In this document: one piece after another, positions 44,461 through 54,500 of the stretch
Layout of the letters: every line of letters starts with the position of its first letter
Numbering within the stretch: position 1 is the first letter of the stretch
Assembly: GCF_001045555.1 (NCBI RefSeq)
Contig: NZ_LFBU01000001.1
Coordinates: 1,612,001-1,676,000 of the forward strand
DNA length: 64,000 nt
DNA from: Marinobacter subterrani
Lineage (GTDB): Bacteria > Pseudomonadota > Gammaproteobacteria > Pseudomonadales > Oleiphilaceae
Direction: 5' to 3'
Made by a program: the position numbers and the translations under genes
Notes under the pieces: model-generated
Database searches by the model: none
Seen by the model: the letters and a program-made list of their open reading frames with translations, nothing else
What the model was told of the DNA's origin: nothing

Positions 44461-45073
44461 GCCTTATCCTTTTGCGGGCGCAGTGCCCGGTAGTTTATCA
44501 GCAAGGGTTCCAGGCGTTCATCAGGCTTCTCACGGAACCGCATCTGCTGCCAGACCTTGTCTTCGTTGGTTGCAATGTGGGGCACGTTGCCGCGCTCGCC
44601 CAGCTCGAGGAGGCAATGGAAGGCTTCGCCGCTCCCCGGCAACCAGCGGGTAACGCCGTCCGGCTTATAGCGTACCGCGATATACAGCCGGTTGACGGTT
44701 TCCAGCTCATCAAACAACAGGCTCACCTGCAACGAAACGCCCCCCTGGTCACAGCCTGTGACCAGGAAGCGGTCGCGCCAGTCTTCCGAGGCCCAGGACC
44801 ACTCCACGCCCTGGCGTTCCAGCACCACCCATTCCGCATTATCAGCGTTCAGGCCGGAGACACCGGGCAGTGTCAGCCGCAGGGCACAGTATCGGAAGCG
44901 TCCCTGGAGGGCCTCCCGTTCCGCCATCACACTCAGTTCGGGCTGGTAGATCACCTTGGCGAGCTGGTAGCGCTGTTCGTCGGCGGGCCAGCCCTTCGAT
45001 GCCTTGCCCCAGGCGCTGTTTTCGCACCACGCCTGGAGTTCGCTTCGCTTGTATCGGTTATAGATGTATTGGG
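44457..45073 (-). CDS. Orphan C-terminal tail of the second effector
   Basis: Homology to the 745-residue effector frame at 46512-48749 begins at QYIYNRYKRSELQAW (about 45073), just after the last membrane helix, and continues to the common end RPQKDKA. The only start inside the open frame gives 165 residues from 44954 (MIYQPELSVMAER). Identity to the parent is very high, with a few substitutions such as GLNADN for ALKPDN. It has no membrane helices. The piece upstream is fused out of frame to a scrap of the first effector. Confidence 0.7.
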
Positions 45074-45262
45074 ATGGCGCCAGTACAGGGTACCCAGGTT
45101 TCCGGCTGGCGGGAGAACATTCCCCGTCGCCCCGGCTGGATGCGCCATGCGGCGATTGAAGGCTTCCAGCGAACCACCGGATTTAGGATTGATGCATGGG
45201 CCCGCCATCGTCACACCGCTCGGATCCAGTTTCAGCAGGCTGTCGTCGGCCGGTTCGGTCAT
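44951..45262 (-). pseudogene. VgrG C-terminal remnant, copy 2, fused to effector scraps
   Basis: The frame begins MTEPADDSLLKLDPSGVTMA, matching the VgrG tail up to SGGS. It then reads through about 100 bases of the first effector tail and on into the second effector tail in a non-native frame. It thus records two successive joins. The first 200 bases match the remnant at 41763-41960 at a constant offset of 3302 bases. Confidence 0.7.
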
Positions 45263-45880
45263 GCCAGCAACGTCTCCCCTTCCCGGGACGCCCGGTAGAA
45301 CACCTCCAGCATTGCCTCGGGTGCCAGTCTGGGGTTCTTCTTGCGCAGGGATTCCAAGCGGCGGGTTTCAACCTTCAGGGCCTCGGAGGGCCCGGCCCAC
45401 TGGTCTTCGGGAAGGGGCTGTGACCACTCGTGCAATTCGTCCGGGAGGCTCTTTGGTATCAGGTTGTTGACCCGCCATTCGGTGAGTTTGTGGGCCAGGT
45501 AGCGCTGGAAGAACCAGTCGGCCATCTTCTTCCACAGCCAGGCGCCCATTGGCTTTTCCCGGCGTGCCTGGCGGCAGCTTTCCTTGTAGTAGGCCAGGGT
45601 GCCGTAGTCCCGGGGGTCGGGGCAGGCTTCCGGGCCTTCTTCCATAAATCGGCGAATACTTTCCCATTGGGCCAGCCCCACGGTCTCGTGCCCCACGGCC
45701 ACAGAGGCCGCCGCCTTCGCCGTTTCCGGGTTGTCCGGGTCCGGCACGGCTAGGGTCAGCAGGGTGCGTTCGGTAAAGATCGAGGGACCGATATCCTGCT
45801 GTTTCTGGACATAGGCCACCAACTGTTCCCAGGGGTGATAGACGTACTCCAGGCGGGGCTTGTGTTTCTTTTGCAGGTGC
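45078..45880. repeat. Long direct repeat, also at 41776-42578
   Basis: The VgrG remnant and the C-terminal half of a type 2 immunity-like gene occur twice with almost no differences at a fixed offset of 3302 bases. Similarity then drops in the membrane-helix codons and rises again in the flanking conserved codons. This points to recent tandem duplication or gene conversion. End points are approximate. Confidence 0.75.
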
Positions 45881-46515
45881 AAGCCGATGACGATGTAGGG
45901 GATGAAGATGAGGTTTTCCAGCGCAAAAACGACCCACGTCCAGAATATGAAAGACTTCTGGAAATCGTCGAAAGGCCTTTCATAGAACAACGGCACAACC
46001 AATGCGAAAAAAGTAAACAAATAGATGGTGTAGATCCCCACAGAAGCATCCCTGCCCCAAAACGGGATTTTGACCTCCTTCCCCCCCACCCAACACGGCA
46101 TGGCCACTTCCCGCTTCTGGCGGTTAAGCCGGATGGGCGGGCCCTCCTTGATAGCCTTATTGGTGTTGTAGTGAATGACCAGGGCGAACGGAAGGCTGCA
46201 GAGTAAATTGCCCACTATCAGAATTCCCGGTAACCACCAATCGAAATGGGAGCTGTTTCTCCAGGCGGATTCTGCTGACAAAAAGAAAGCTATCGAAATA
46301 GTAATTAGGCTTAGGCTCAAAAACATCAACGACAATTCAGCCGCAAACACCAGGCTCCCACCCTGCAGATCCATCCAGACCGGGTTCTTGCGGCGTATCC
46401 AGTTCGCCGGGTCCGACGGGCGGGCGCCGGAAGCCACCGGCAGCGGGCTCAGCGCCAGCAAATCTCCGTCGGCTGCCTTCCGACGCTCTCCGGCTCTCAG
46501 GGGATGATCGGTCAT
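45259..46515 (-). CDS. Type 2 immunity-like four-helix membrane protein (a)
   Basis: This 418-residue protein directly follows the second effector with an ATGA overlap, so it is the likely cognate immunity gene. It has four hydrophobic segments (for example LITISIAFFLS, LPGILIVGNLLCSLPFALVI, YTIYLFTFFALVVPLF and FIFWTWVVFALENLIF), the RLNRQKREVAMP motif and the shared C-terminal domain. Its C-terminal half is almost identical to copy c at DNA level. Colicin-type pore formers are also met by three- or four-helix inner-membrane immunity proteins, which supports the inference. Confidence 0.78.
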   Translation of the reverse strand: MTDHPLRAGERRKAADGDLLALSPLPVASGARPSDPANWIRRKNPVWMDLQGGSLVFAAELSLMFLSLSLITISIAFFLSAESAWRNSSHFDWWLPGILIVGNLLCSLPFALVIHYNTNKAIKEGPPIRLNRQKREVAMPCWVGGKEVKIPFWGRDASVGIYTIYLFTFFALVVPLFYERPFDDFQKSFIFWTWVVFALENLIFIPYIVIGLHLQKKHKPRLEYVYHPWEQLVAYVQKQQDIGPSIFTERTLLTLAVPDPDNPETAKAAASVAVGHETVGLAQWESIRRFMEEGPEACPDPRDYGTLAYYKESCRQARREKPMGAWLWKKMADWFFQRYLAHKLTEWRVNNLIPKSLPDELHEWSQPLPEDQWAGPSEALKVETRRLESLRKKNPRLAPEAMLEVFYRASREGETLLA

Positions 46516-48749
46516 GCCTTATCCTTTTGCGGGCGCAGTGCCCGGTAGTTTATCAGCAAGGGTTCCAGCCGTTCATCAGGCTTCTCACGGAACCGCATCT
46601 GCTGCCAGACCTTGTCTTCATTGGTTGCAATGTGGGGCACGTTGCCGCGCTCGCCCAACTCGAGGAGGCAGTGGAAGGCTTCGCCCTCCTCCGGCAGCCA
46701 GCGGGTGACGCCGTCCGGCTTATAGCGTAGCGCGATGTACAGCCGGTTGACGGTTTCCAGCTCATCAAATAACAGGCTCACCTGCAACGAAACGCCCCCC
46801 TGGTCGTGGTTTGTAACCAGGAAGCGGTCGCGCCAGTCTTCCGAGGCCCAGGACCACTCCACGCCCTGGCGTTCCAGCACCACCCATTCCGCATTGTCGG
46901 GCTTCAGGGCGGATACACCGGGCAGTGTCAGCCGCAGGGCACAGTACCGGAAGCGCCCCTGGAGGGCCTCCCGTTCCGCCATCACACTCAGTTCGGGCTG
47001 GTAGATCACCTTTGCGAGCTGGTAGCGCTGTTCGTCGGCGGGCCAGCCCTTCGAGGCCTTGCCCCAGGCGCTGCTTTCGCACCACGTCTGGAGTTCACTG
47101 CGCTTGTAGCGGTTATAGACGTATTGGCCCACCAGCACGAGTAGCGTGCCGGCCCATAGCCAGGCGTTCATTCCGCGAAGCAGACCACCGCCGAGTTGAA
47201 GCATACTTTTGTGGACTGATGCCCAGGTAACGTCGGCGGCTTGCTTCACAAGGATATGATAAACGCCCGTTGAACCTGTCCAGGCTATACGACCACTTCC
47301 GAAGACAATCATTGAATCCCCGGCAAACGTTATTCCAGCACCAGCCCGGGACCCTGCGGTGTTCTTACCATCGAAAACCTCAACTATCTGCTTAATGCCA
47401 TCCGCACCCGCCGCAAACAAACCACCCCAGGCCGCAATCGTTCCGCCCCAGACGTTAGCCCGGGCAAGGCGCGTGAGCACCGTTTCCGCCTTGCTGACCG
47501 ACTGGTAGTAGTAATTCAGCCTGGCGCTGGCAACGATGGTGCTGACACTGGCCACGGCACCAACCATTCCAAAACCTCCACTGGCGATATCCAGAGCCTT
47601 CGAAAAAGTCTTGTCTTTGTCCCATTTTAGATAGGCATCAACAGTCCCTATAAAACTCACAAGCCCCATAAATGAAACCACCCCAAGCCCCCCGATCCGC
47701 TTGGTGATGTCCATCATATCCTCACCATGCACCAGGCCACGGGCGTGGTCGAATACCGCCTTCATGCCGGAGCGGTTTCTCAAGGCCTCCAGTTCCTTGA
47801 TTTCCGCGTTGACCGCCCTGGCTTCGGCGGTGTTTTGCAGGCCGCCGAGCCGGAGGATACCGGCGTACTGGTTACCCTCCGAAGGGATGAATTTCTGCAG
47901 CTTTTCGGCGGCGCCCCTGAATCGGACCTCTTCCAGTTTCCTGGCGTCGCGGAGCCTTCGAATCTCATTGTCGTAGCGGTCTTTATGAGTACGCTGAAGG
48001 GCCCGCTTCGAGGCCTGGCGCTCGTTCTCCAGGCGGAATTCCTGCTGTTGCAGTGTTGCGTAGCGACGGGAGTGGGTTTCCATGTCGCTGATAAGGTCAT
48101 CCACGTTTTTCAACGTGGCCCCATCGGCAATCTCCAGGTCCAGCTTGAAGATCAGTTGGTTGTCCAGCAGGTGGGCGCGCAGGCCCGGTTTCATCCGTTT
48201 AAACACGTCGTGGAGCCGCTCGTGCAGCCGTGCGCCGCTGGCCTTTTCCACCAGGTTGAACAGTTCCTGCTTGGCGGAAACGGTTAACTGGGCCAGCCGG
48301 TTGCTTAACTCGGCGCTCAGTGCCGGGGTCAGGGTCGCGAATCGGAGCTGCGGATTCTCGGACAGGGTTTGTACCCACTCCTGATGGGCCGAGGCATTGT
48401 CATGGGCCGCCACAATCGCGTTATACACACTCAGCACCCTGGCAACGGTGCCGGTGTAGGCGGACGGGTCAATGTCGAAGGCCGCCAGGTGCTGGTGCCC
48501 TACCTCACCAAAGTAGTAGGAGCGGATGAAGCTGTAATCGCCAGAGGCCAGGGCGTAGTCGTTCAGGACATTGATCAGGGCATTATCGAGCTTCAGGAAG
48601 GCGCTGTAAGCCTCTTCTTCCTGCCGATCATAAAGGTGGCCGAACAGATGGTATTTCGGTAAAAGGGTTTGCAGCGAGCCAATAATCGCCTTTTTTTCAC
48701 GATCAAACCCTGCCAGCCGGGTTTCGGCGTTTTCCAGGTACTCGTTCAT
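46512..48749 (-). CDS. VasX-like pore-forming effector 2, N-terminally broken
   Basis: The 745-residue frame (MNEYLENAETRLAGFDREKK) has a long helical coiled region (about 150-330) and a membrane-helix cluster at about 345-545 (GVVSFMGLVSFIGTVDAY, AWGGLFAAGADGI, AWLWAGTLLVLVGQYVYNRY). A 197-residue soluble tail follows. This is the middle and C-terminal part of a VasX/BTH_I2691-type T6SS effector. The conserved N-terminal part lies upstream in another frame (48791-49207), so the full gene is frameshifted and also lacks its first 130 residues including the MIX motif. Delivery by T6SS is therefore unlikely. Confidence 0.75.
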   Translation of the reverse strand: MNEYLENAETRLAGFDREKKAIIGSLQTLLPKYHLFGHLYDRQEEEAYSAFLKLDNALINVLNDYALASGDYSFIRSYYFGEVGHQHLAAFDIDPSAYTGTVARVLSVYNAIVAAHDNASAHQEWVQTLSENPQLRFATLTPALSAELSNRLAQLTVSAKQELFNLVEKASGARLHERLHDVFKRMKPGLRAHLLDNQLIFKLDLEIADGATLKNVDDLISDMETHSRRYATLQQQEFRLENERQASKRALQRTHKDRYDNEIRRLRDARKLEEVRFRGAAEKLQKFIPSEGNQYAGILRLGGLQNTAEARAVNAEIKELEALRNRSGMKAVFDHARGLVHGEDMMDITKRIGGLGVVSFMGLVSFIGTVDAYLKWDKDKTFSKALDIASGGFGMVGAVASVSTIVASARLNYYYQSVSKAETVLTRLARANVWGGTIAAWGGLFAAGADGIKQIVEVFDGKNTAGSRAGAGITFAGDSMIVFGSGRIAWTGSTGVYHILVKQAADVTWASVHKSMLQLGGGLLRGMNAWLWAGTLLVLVGQYVYNRYKRSELQTWCESSAWGKASKGWPADEQRYQLAKVIYQPELSVMAEREALQGRFRYCALRLTLPGVSALKPDNAEWVVLERQGVEWSWASEDWRDRFLVTNHDQGGVSLQVSLLFDELETVNRLYIALRYKPDGVTRWLPEEGEAFHCLLELGERGNVPHIATNEDKVWQQMRFREKPDERLEPLLINYRALRPQKDKA

Positions 48750-48790
48750 TGCATCAACCTGGACAAAATCACGGATACCACGCTCGCCGC

Positions 48791-49207
48791 TCAGGCTGCC
48801 ATGTTCCGCCTCATCCTGGCTCTTGTGCAGGGCTCTTCACCACTCTCTGCCCATTCGTCAAGCCAGCCCACCACGTCATCCTGGTGCTGAGCCAGGTCCA
48901 GCATCACGCCCACGTCGTCCTGCAGCACCAGGCACCGGCAATCGTCCGGGTCTTCCACGGCCTGCTGCTTGATCAGCTTGCCGAACCGGGTCTTGTGGTA
49001 ATAGGGCTGGTTCTCCCAGTGGTAGGGTTCACCTTCCTGTGGATGGGCACCTTCGGGGACAGCCGGCGTATAGTCTTCGGCAAATTCTGCAACCCATTGC
49101 TTGGCCTGCTCGGGCGTCAACAGGTGCATGCCGCCACTGATAGGGGAGGCATTGGCCATGTCGATTTTCTGCATGAAGTGCGCCCGTTCCTCATGGCTGT
49201 CGAGTAT
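48791..49207 (-). pseudogene. N-terminal remnant of effector 2
   Basis: Codons from ILDSHEERAHFMQKIDMANA through DVGVMLDLAQHQDDVVGW match residues about 130-250 of the complete effector at 51595-55077. The frame then ends in a TGA at 48793-48791. A change of frame between about 48840 and 48791 leads into the 745-residue frame (ALHKSQDEAEHGSLS). Homology stops abruptly upstream at 49207, next to the end of an immunity-like gene. An ATG-initiated frame of 127 codons starts at 49174. Confidence 0.7.
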
Positions 49208-49232
49208 AGAGACTTACTCTCTGTCGGCTCAG

Positions 49233-50381
49233 TCACGCAGTCATCGCGGTTTGGGCCGAAAACTCCTCACTAACCTGGGCAAATATCTCAGTAACCGGCT
49301 TTTGCGGATCCGCTTTTTGCAGTTCCAGCACCCGCTTGCTCTGGCGCTTCAGTTCCTCACTGGGCTTGGCCCACTGTTCTTCCGGTAGCGGTTCAGACCA
49401 CTCCGCCATGGCCTTGGGCAGCGCTTTCCGGCTCATGCGTTTGATCTTCCTGACCTCCCACTCCACCAGCCGGTTCGGCAGAGTCCAGAAGGTCATCAGG
49501 TGGTACAGGTACCAGCCGGTCAGGTAGAGCACTCCCCGCTTGCCGTCCCGGTATTCCGCATGAAGACGTTTGCGGGCATTGCGGAAAACATGGACACCCT
49601 CCCAGGGCGGATCGTCCGGGCCCTGAAGTTCCAATGGATCCTGGATCTCTTTCAGGGTATGGACTTCGTACTCCATGTACGCCCGGACAGCTTCCCAGTT
49701 GCTGACGGCCTGGGGCTGGCCGTAGGTTTCAAACTCCAGGGTGTATTTCTCGCCCGTTTCCGGGTGATAGAAGCCAATGCCAAAGCCGTACTGGCGTTGC
49801 ACGCCATATTCGGTAACACCTTGCGCCTCCGTGACCCAGGCGACCAGCTCTTCCCACGGGACAAAGATCGGTTCTTTCTGCCCCTCCGGCACGAAACACA
49901 CTTCTCGGCGTTGGCGGTTGAAGCGGGTGGGGATTACGTTTTTTAATTTGGCGTAAGCCTGCCAGCGTGGAAGTGAGAGCATGAAAAACCCAAAGAGCCC
50001 TCCCCAAACAGCAATCCAGAAGGCAAAATCAAAGGTTACTCGCCACCCCCAAAGAGCATCCTCCCAGCCATTACCAAAAGTAAACCCTCCAAGAAAAACA
50101 ACGAAAGGAAAAAAGAAAGCACCAAGCAAAAAGCAAAAAGCAAAAAGCAAAAAGCAAAAAAACGGTATCCCCAGCGTGGACTGCCAACCGAACACCGAGG
50201 TCGCCCCCGCTCCAAAATCCAGGTAGCTATTATTCACTTCCCCCACCGCATGGCCATGATCCACTGGCGGCAGGCCGGTTGGCAGGGGTTTGGGGGATAA
50301 AAAGGTCAGCCGGCCACTCGGAAAGGGCTCGGAACGCCCCGCTCGGGGCGGTTGTTCTGGCTGGGCATTCTTGGGGTCCAT
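49233..50381 (-). CDS. Type 1 immunity-like membrane protein (b)
   Basis: The start is placed at the ATG of MDPKNAQPEQPPRAGRSEPF, as in the paralogues. The frame is open upstream to a TTG at 50471 through a scrap of effector tail. The 382-residue protein has a Pro-rich N-terminus, hydrophobic segments at about 70-100 and 118-140, the RFNRQRREVCFVPEG motif and a soluble C-terminal domain (EWSEPLPEEQWAKPSEELKR). The C-terminal domain is clearly related to type 2. The first helix is encoded by a heptamer repeat. Immunity role is inferred. Confidence 0.75.
   Translation of the reverse strand: MDPKNAQPEQPPRAGRSEPFPSGRLTFLSPKPLPTGLPPVDHGHAVGEVNNSYLDFGAGATSVFGWQSTLGIPFFCFLLFAFCFLLGAFFFPFVVFLGGFTFGNGWEDALWGWRVTFDFAFWIAVWGGLFGFFMLSLPRWQAYAKLKNVIPTRFNRQRREVCFVPEGQKEPIFVPWEELVAWVTEAQGVTEYGVQRQYGFGIGFYHPETGEKYTLEFETYGQPQAVSNWEAVRAYMEYEVHTLKEIQDPLELQGPDDPPWEGVHVFRNARKRLHAEYRDGKRGVLYLTGWYLYHLMTFWTLPNRLVEWEVRKIKRMSRKALPKAMAEWSEPLPEEQWAKPSEELKRQSKRVLELQKADPQKPVTEIFAQVSEEFSAQTAMTA
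50126..50160. repeat. Five tandem GCAAAAA heptamers inside a coding region
   Basis: Five exact 7-base units run from 50126 to 50160 within the first membrane helix of the gene at 49233-50381 (- strand TTTTTGC, encoding FCFLLFA in a 21-base cycle). The paralogue at 50468-51595 has three units at 51354-51374. A gain or loss of one unit would shift the frame. Confidence 0.85.
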
Positions 50382-50467
50382 TAAAGTCCATCCGTCACTA
50401 TGAGTGGTTGGCGGGAGAACATCCCCTTCGCCCCGGCTGGATGCGTCATGCGGCGATTGATAGCCAA

Positions 50468-51595
50468 TCAAGCAGTCATCGAGGCCTCACCTGAAAACTC
50501 CTCGCCAACCTGGGCAAAGATCTCAGTAATTGGCCTTTGCGGATTTGCTTTTTGCAGTTCCAGCACCCGCTTGCTTTGGCGCTTCAGTTCCCCGCTGGGT
50601 TTGACCCATTGGTCTTCCGGCAGCGATTCAGACCACTCCGCCATGGCCCTAGGCAGCGTATTCCGGCTCATGCGTTTGATCTTCCTGACCTCCCACTCCA
50701 CCAGCCGATTCGGAATGGTCCAGAAGGTCATCAGGTGGTACAGGTACCAGCCAGTCAGGTAGAACATCCCCCGCTTGCCTTCCCGGTATTCTTCATGAAG
50801 ACGTTTGCGGGCATTGCGGAAAACATGGACACCCTCCCAGGGCGGGTCGTCCGGGCCCTGAAGTTCCAATGGATCCTGGATCTCTTTCAGGGTGTGCACT
50901 TCGTACTCCATGTAGGCCCGGATGGCCTCCCAGGTGCTGATGGCCTGGGGCTGGCCGTAGGTTTCAAACTCCAGGGTGTATTTCTCGCCCGTGTCCGGGT
51001 GATAGAAGCCAATGCCAAATCCGTAATGGCGTTGCACGCCATATTCGGTAACGCCCTGGGCTTCCGTCACCCAGGCGACCAGCTCTTCCCACGGGACAAA
51101 GATCGGTTCTTTCTGTCCTTCCGGCACGAAACACACTTCTCGGCGTTGGCGGTTAAAGCGGGTGGGGATAATAGATTCCAGCTTCAGGTGGTCTCGGTAC
51201 CAAATACCGAGGCTGAGCAATAGGAAGAAACTACAGGCCCAAAAAGCAAGCTCGAAGGCATAATCAAAGGTTACTCGCCACCCCCATAGAGCATCCTCCC
51301 AGCCATTGCCAAAAGAAAATCCTCCAAGAAAGACAATGAAGGGGAGGAAAAAAGCAAAAAGCAAAAAGCAAAAAAAGGGGATACCCAGAGTGGCTTGCCA
51401 ACCAAACACCGGTGGTGTCCCCGCCCCAAAATCCAGGTAACCGTTATTCACTTCCCCCACCACATGGCCATGATCCACCGGCGGCAGGCCGGTTGGCAGG
51501 GGTTTGGGGGATAAAAAGGTCAGCCGGCCACTCGGGAAGGGCTCGGAACGCCCCGTGCGGGGTGGCTGTTCTGGCTGGGCATTCTTGGGGTTCAT
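50468..51595 (-). CDS. Type 1 immunity-like membrane protein (a)
   Basis: The ATG at 51595 (MNPKNAQPEQPPRTGRSEPF) shares its A with the effector stop (TAATG), so this 375-residue protein is the likely cognate immunity of the complete effector. Hydrophobic segments lie at about 70-95 (LGIPFFCFLLFAFFLPFIVF) and 113-135 (YAFELAFWACSFFLLLSLGI). RFNRQRREVCFVPEGQKEP and a soluble C-terminal domain of about 230 residues follow. It resembles DUF6708 proteins as I remember them. In Vibrio the gene in this place is tsiV2, immunity to VasX, which is also a membrane protein. Confidence 0.8.
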   Translation of the reverse strand: MNPKNAQPEQPPRTGRSEPFPSGRLTFLSPKPLPTGLPPVDHGHVVGEVNNGYLDFGAGTPPVFGWQATLGIPFFCFLLFAFFLPFIVFLGGFSFGNGWEDALWGWRVTFDYAFELAFWACSFFLLLSLGIWYRDHLKLESIIPTRFNRQRREVCFVPEGQKEPIFVPWEELVAWVTEAQGVTEYGVQRHYGFGIGFYHPDTGEKYTLEFETYGQPQAISTWEAIRAYMEYEVHTLKEIQDPLELQGPDDPPWEGVHVFRNARKRLHEEYREGKRGMFYLTGWYLYHLMTFWTIPNRLVEWEVRKIKRMSRNTLPRAMAEWSESLPEDQWVKPSGELKRQSKRVLELQKANPQRPITEIFAQVGEEFSGEASMTA

Positions 51596-54500
51596 TAAAG
51601 TCCATCCGTCACTATGAGTGGCTGACGGAGTCGCCACCAGGTAATCTCTGCCTTCGGAGCCTCCTGCACGGGTGTCAGGGGATACTGACTATCCGGAGTG
51701 ACCTTCAGCATATAAACGGCACCGGTATAGGCTCCATCTTCCTGCAATGTTTCCAGCTTGACCATCAAGCCCAGGTCCCGGGTGCGGAGGCCATGCTGGG
51801 TCTTCTCATGGGCCGGTGGCCTGAAGGCCAGTTGCAGGTGATCGGTATCGACCGACTGCTCCAGGCTACCCAGGATGGCACCGGTACAAGGTACCCACGT
51901 TTCCGATTGGAGGGAGAACATTCCCCTTCGCCCCGGCTGGATGCGCCATGCGGCGATGGATAGCCGGTGGGGCGCGTTGCCTTCCAGAGGCTCCATCAGG
52001 CTGTCCGTCGGCAAACCGTGGCAGTTTAACCGTAACCTGGACGTTTCTTCATCCTCGCCGGACACTTCGTCAAGGGTGACACTGTTGCCAATCCGGGCAA
52101 AGGCCTCTACATAGTCGTCAAGCGAGCCATTGTGAACCTGCTCGGCCTCCCGTGACCAGGGCGTGGTTTGCAGCCATTTATCCCGCTCGCTCAGGTTGTA
52201 ACGGTTATACAGCCAGGTACCGCCCAACTCAAAAACCGTGAACACCAGCCCCGCCACGTTCAGACGGGCAAACAGGCCGGACAAGGTCCGGCCTGCAACG
52301 GCCCAGGCTTCAGCCCGAGCGATTCCCTTGCTGGCTCGGCGCACGGCCCGCGCCATACTCAAGGTGCGCCCGAATCCATACATATTGGTAACCGCTAAAC
52401 CGCCACTGCCAACCATCCCCAGCACTGCACCTGCCTGGGCTTCAGCATTGCCAGTCTGAACCGCCTTTAGCCAGTTTTCCCGATGCTTGTAGGCGCTTAT
52501 TCCAGCGCTGACAGCTCCAAACAGATAGGCAGGACCACCAAGCCAAACATGCAATTTACCCATTCGGATATGCACACTAGTCAAGGCACTGTGCTGCCAG
52601 GCACCAGCCAGGGCCTGTGCCCTAGTACCATAAGCTGTATCCGTGATGCCCTGAGCCGCCAGAAAACCGGCCGCTAAGGTAGCCCCAAAACTCTCACCTA
52701 CGCGTTTCAGGTTATCTTGCAAATTTTTCTGCTTGTTATCCGTTGAAAAAAGCTCACCCAATGCATTTCCAAAAATAGCCAACTGAACCCCAAATACCAA
52801 AACCCCAAGCCCATCCCCCATCAGGTTCACCCGGGGAGCTGATGCCAAGCCCTGCCGGAAATGCCCAACCAGTCGTCCAACTTCCTGCTGGGCCAATGGC
52901 GGCGGAACCAACGTTATGCCGGCACGGCCGGTGGTGGCCGGTTCCAGTTTCAGGCCGGTGTCGGTTTCCTCAACCGGGCTGAGGGCGGCGGCCACGCGTT
53001 TACCGATTTTACGATGCTCTTCGCGGGTAGCCTTGAATTCAGCCACCAATCCCTGGGCTTTTTCGGAAAGATGACCATGGGTGGATTTGGCAACATCGTG
53101 CTGGTTCTGAAGCTGTTTCATCCGTTGATCCAGCTGCAGCATCTGCCTGAGGTTGTCCCGGAAGGTCGCCAACTCGCCTGCCGAAGCGAAGCGGAATTCC
53201 GCCTTGCCCTGATCTATGGCGTCCAGCATGCGCCGCTTGAAAAAATACGGCAGGTCCCGAAAGAGGTCATCCAGCTCCGGCAGGGTCTGGCTGTCGATGG
53301 CCTTGTAGAGCTCCCCAACAGCGCGCCCCTTGGCCCGGGCAATAGCCGGGGCGAGGGTGTCTCCCACTCCTTCTGCTTTCTGTTGGATCTGCTGCGAGTA
53401 GTGGGAATAATCCGGAAGCTTGCCCTGCTCCGCCGCTTTTACCCGTTGGATCCACTTCGCCGCCTTTGTAACCACAGCGTAGCCAGCGGAGCCAACCGCC
53501 ACGTAGGTCTTGGCCAGCTCACCGTCTTCCGAGCGGTCATTCTTTGGCAGGGTCTGGAACAGGGGGAGACTGTATTGGGGGTTCTGTTCCAGCCACTCCA
53601 GCACGCCGTCACTCGCCTCGTCGGAACGGCAGATGTCCTTGCGGCAGGCGTACTCCAGATCCAGGGCCGCCTCAATCTGCATTTCGTCTTCCGGGTCAAA
53701 ATACCACGCGGCCTGGTGATAGAGGTTGTCTGTCAGCAGTTGAATACGATCACTGGTTATATCCGTCAGCAGTGACTGCCAGCGGGCCAGTTTCGCACGC
53801 TGGTCGGCCATGTACTGGTCCATGGCTTCTCGGTCGATCAAGTCGTTGATTCCGCGATGGCCGAAACCACGCCCCTCCAGAATCGCCTTCAGATTATCGC
53901 GATGCGCCTTTTCCAGGGCGACAATGCCTTCTATATGGGAGTCCACAAAATCCGGCCTGGCCCCTTCCATGGCTTGTCGCAGGTACCACTCGTCCACCGC
54001 TCTCTGCATCTTGGGAAGGATGCCGTAGGCGTTGGTTCGGTTGGCTGTACTCCGGATCTCTTCAACCCTTGATTTAACGTCAGGGGGAAGCGACGCATCA
54101 TTGGGGCCGGGTCTCGCTTCATCCTCGAGTTGTCTCAATGCTGCCAGTAATGCGGACTGGGTGTTTGAACGGTCGCTTTCCGGCATGGCTTTCAGGTCCT
54201 GCCGCATGGAGAGAATGGCAGGGTGGTCCGCATTGGCCACCATGGCATCCAAGCCCTGTTCGTCCAGCAGGGTCATGGACTCAATCAGTGCACCAAGGAA
54301 ATAGTCTCGCTCGTCGTCTCCCTCACTTGTCCAGCTTTCTATCCACCCCACCACATCGTCCTGATGCTGGGCCAGGTCCAGCATCACGCCCACGTCGTCC
54401 CTCACAACAAGGCAGAGGCAATTGGACACATCATCAATGGACTGCTGTTTGATCAGCTTGCCGAACCGGGTCTTGTGGTAATAGGGCTGGTTCTCCCAGT

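Noticed and set aside
41763..45262. The frames at 41763-41960 and 44951-45262 as new genes
   Set aside because: Their second halves are effector tail DNA in a non-native frame, so they are recombination remnants.
50100..50165. Possible CRISPR-like repeats
   Set aside because: The repeats are adjacent 7-base units with no spacers, inside a coding frame.
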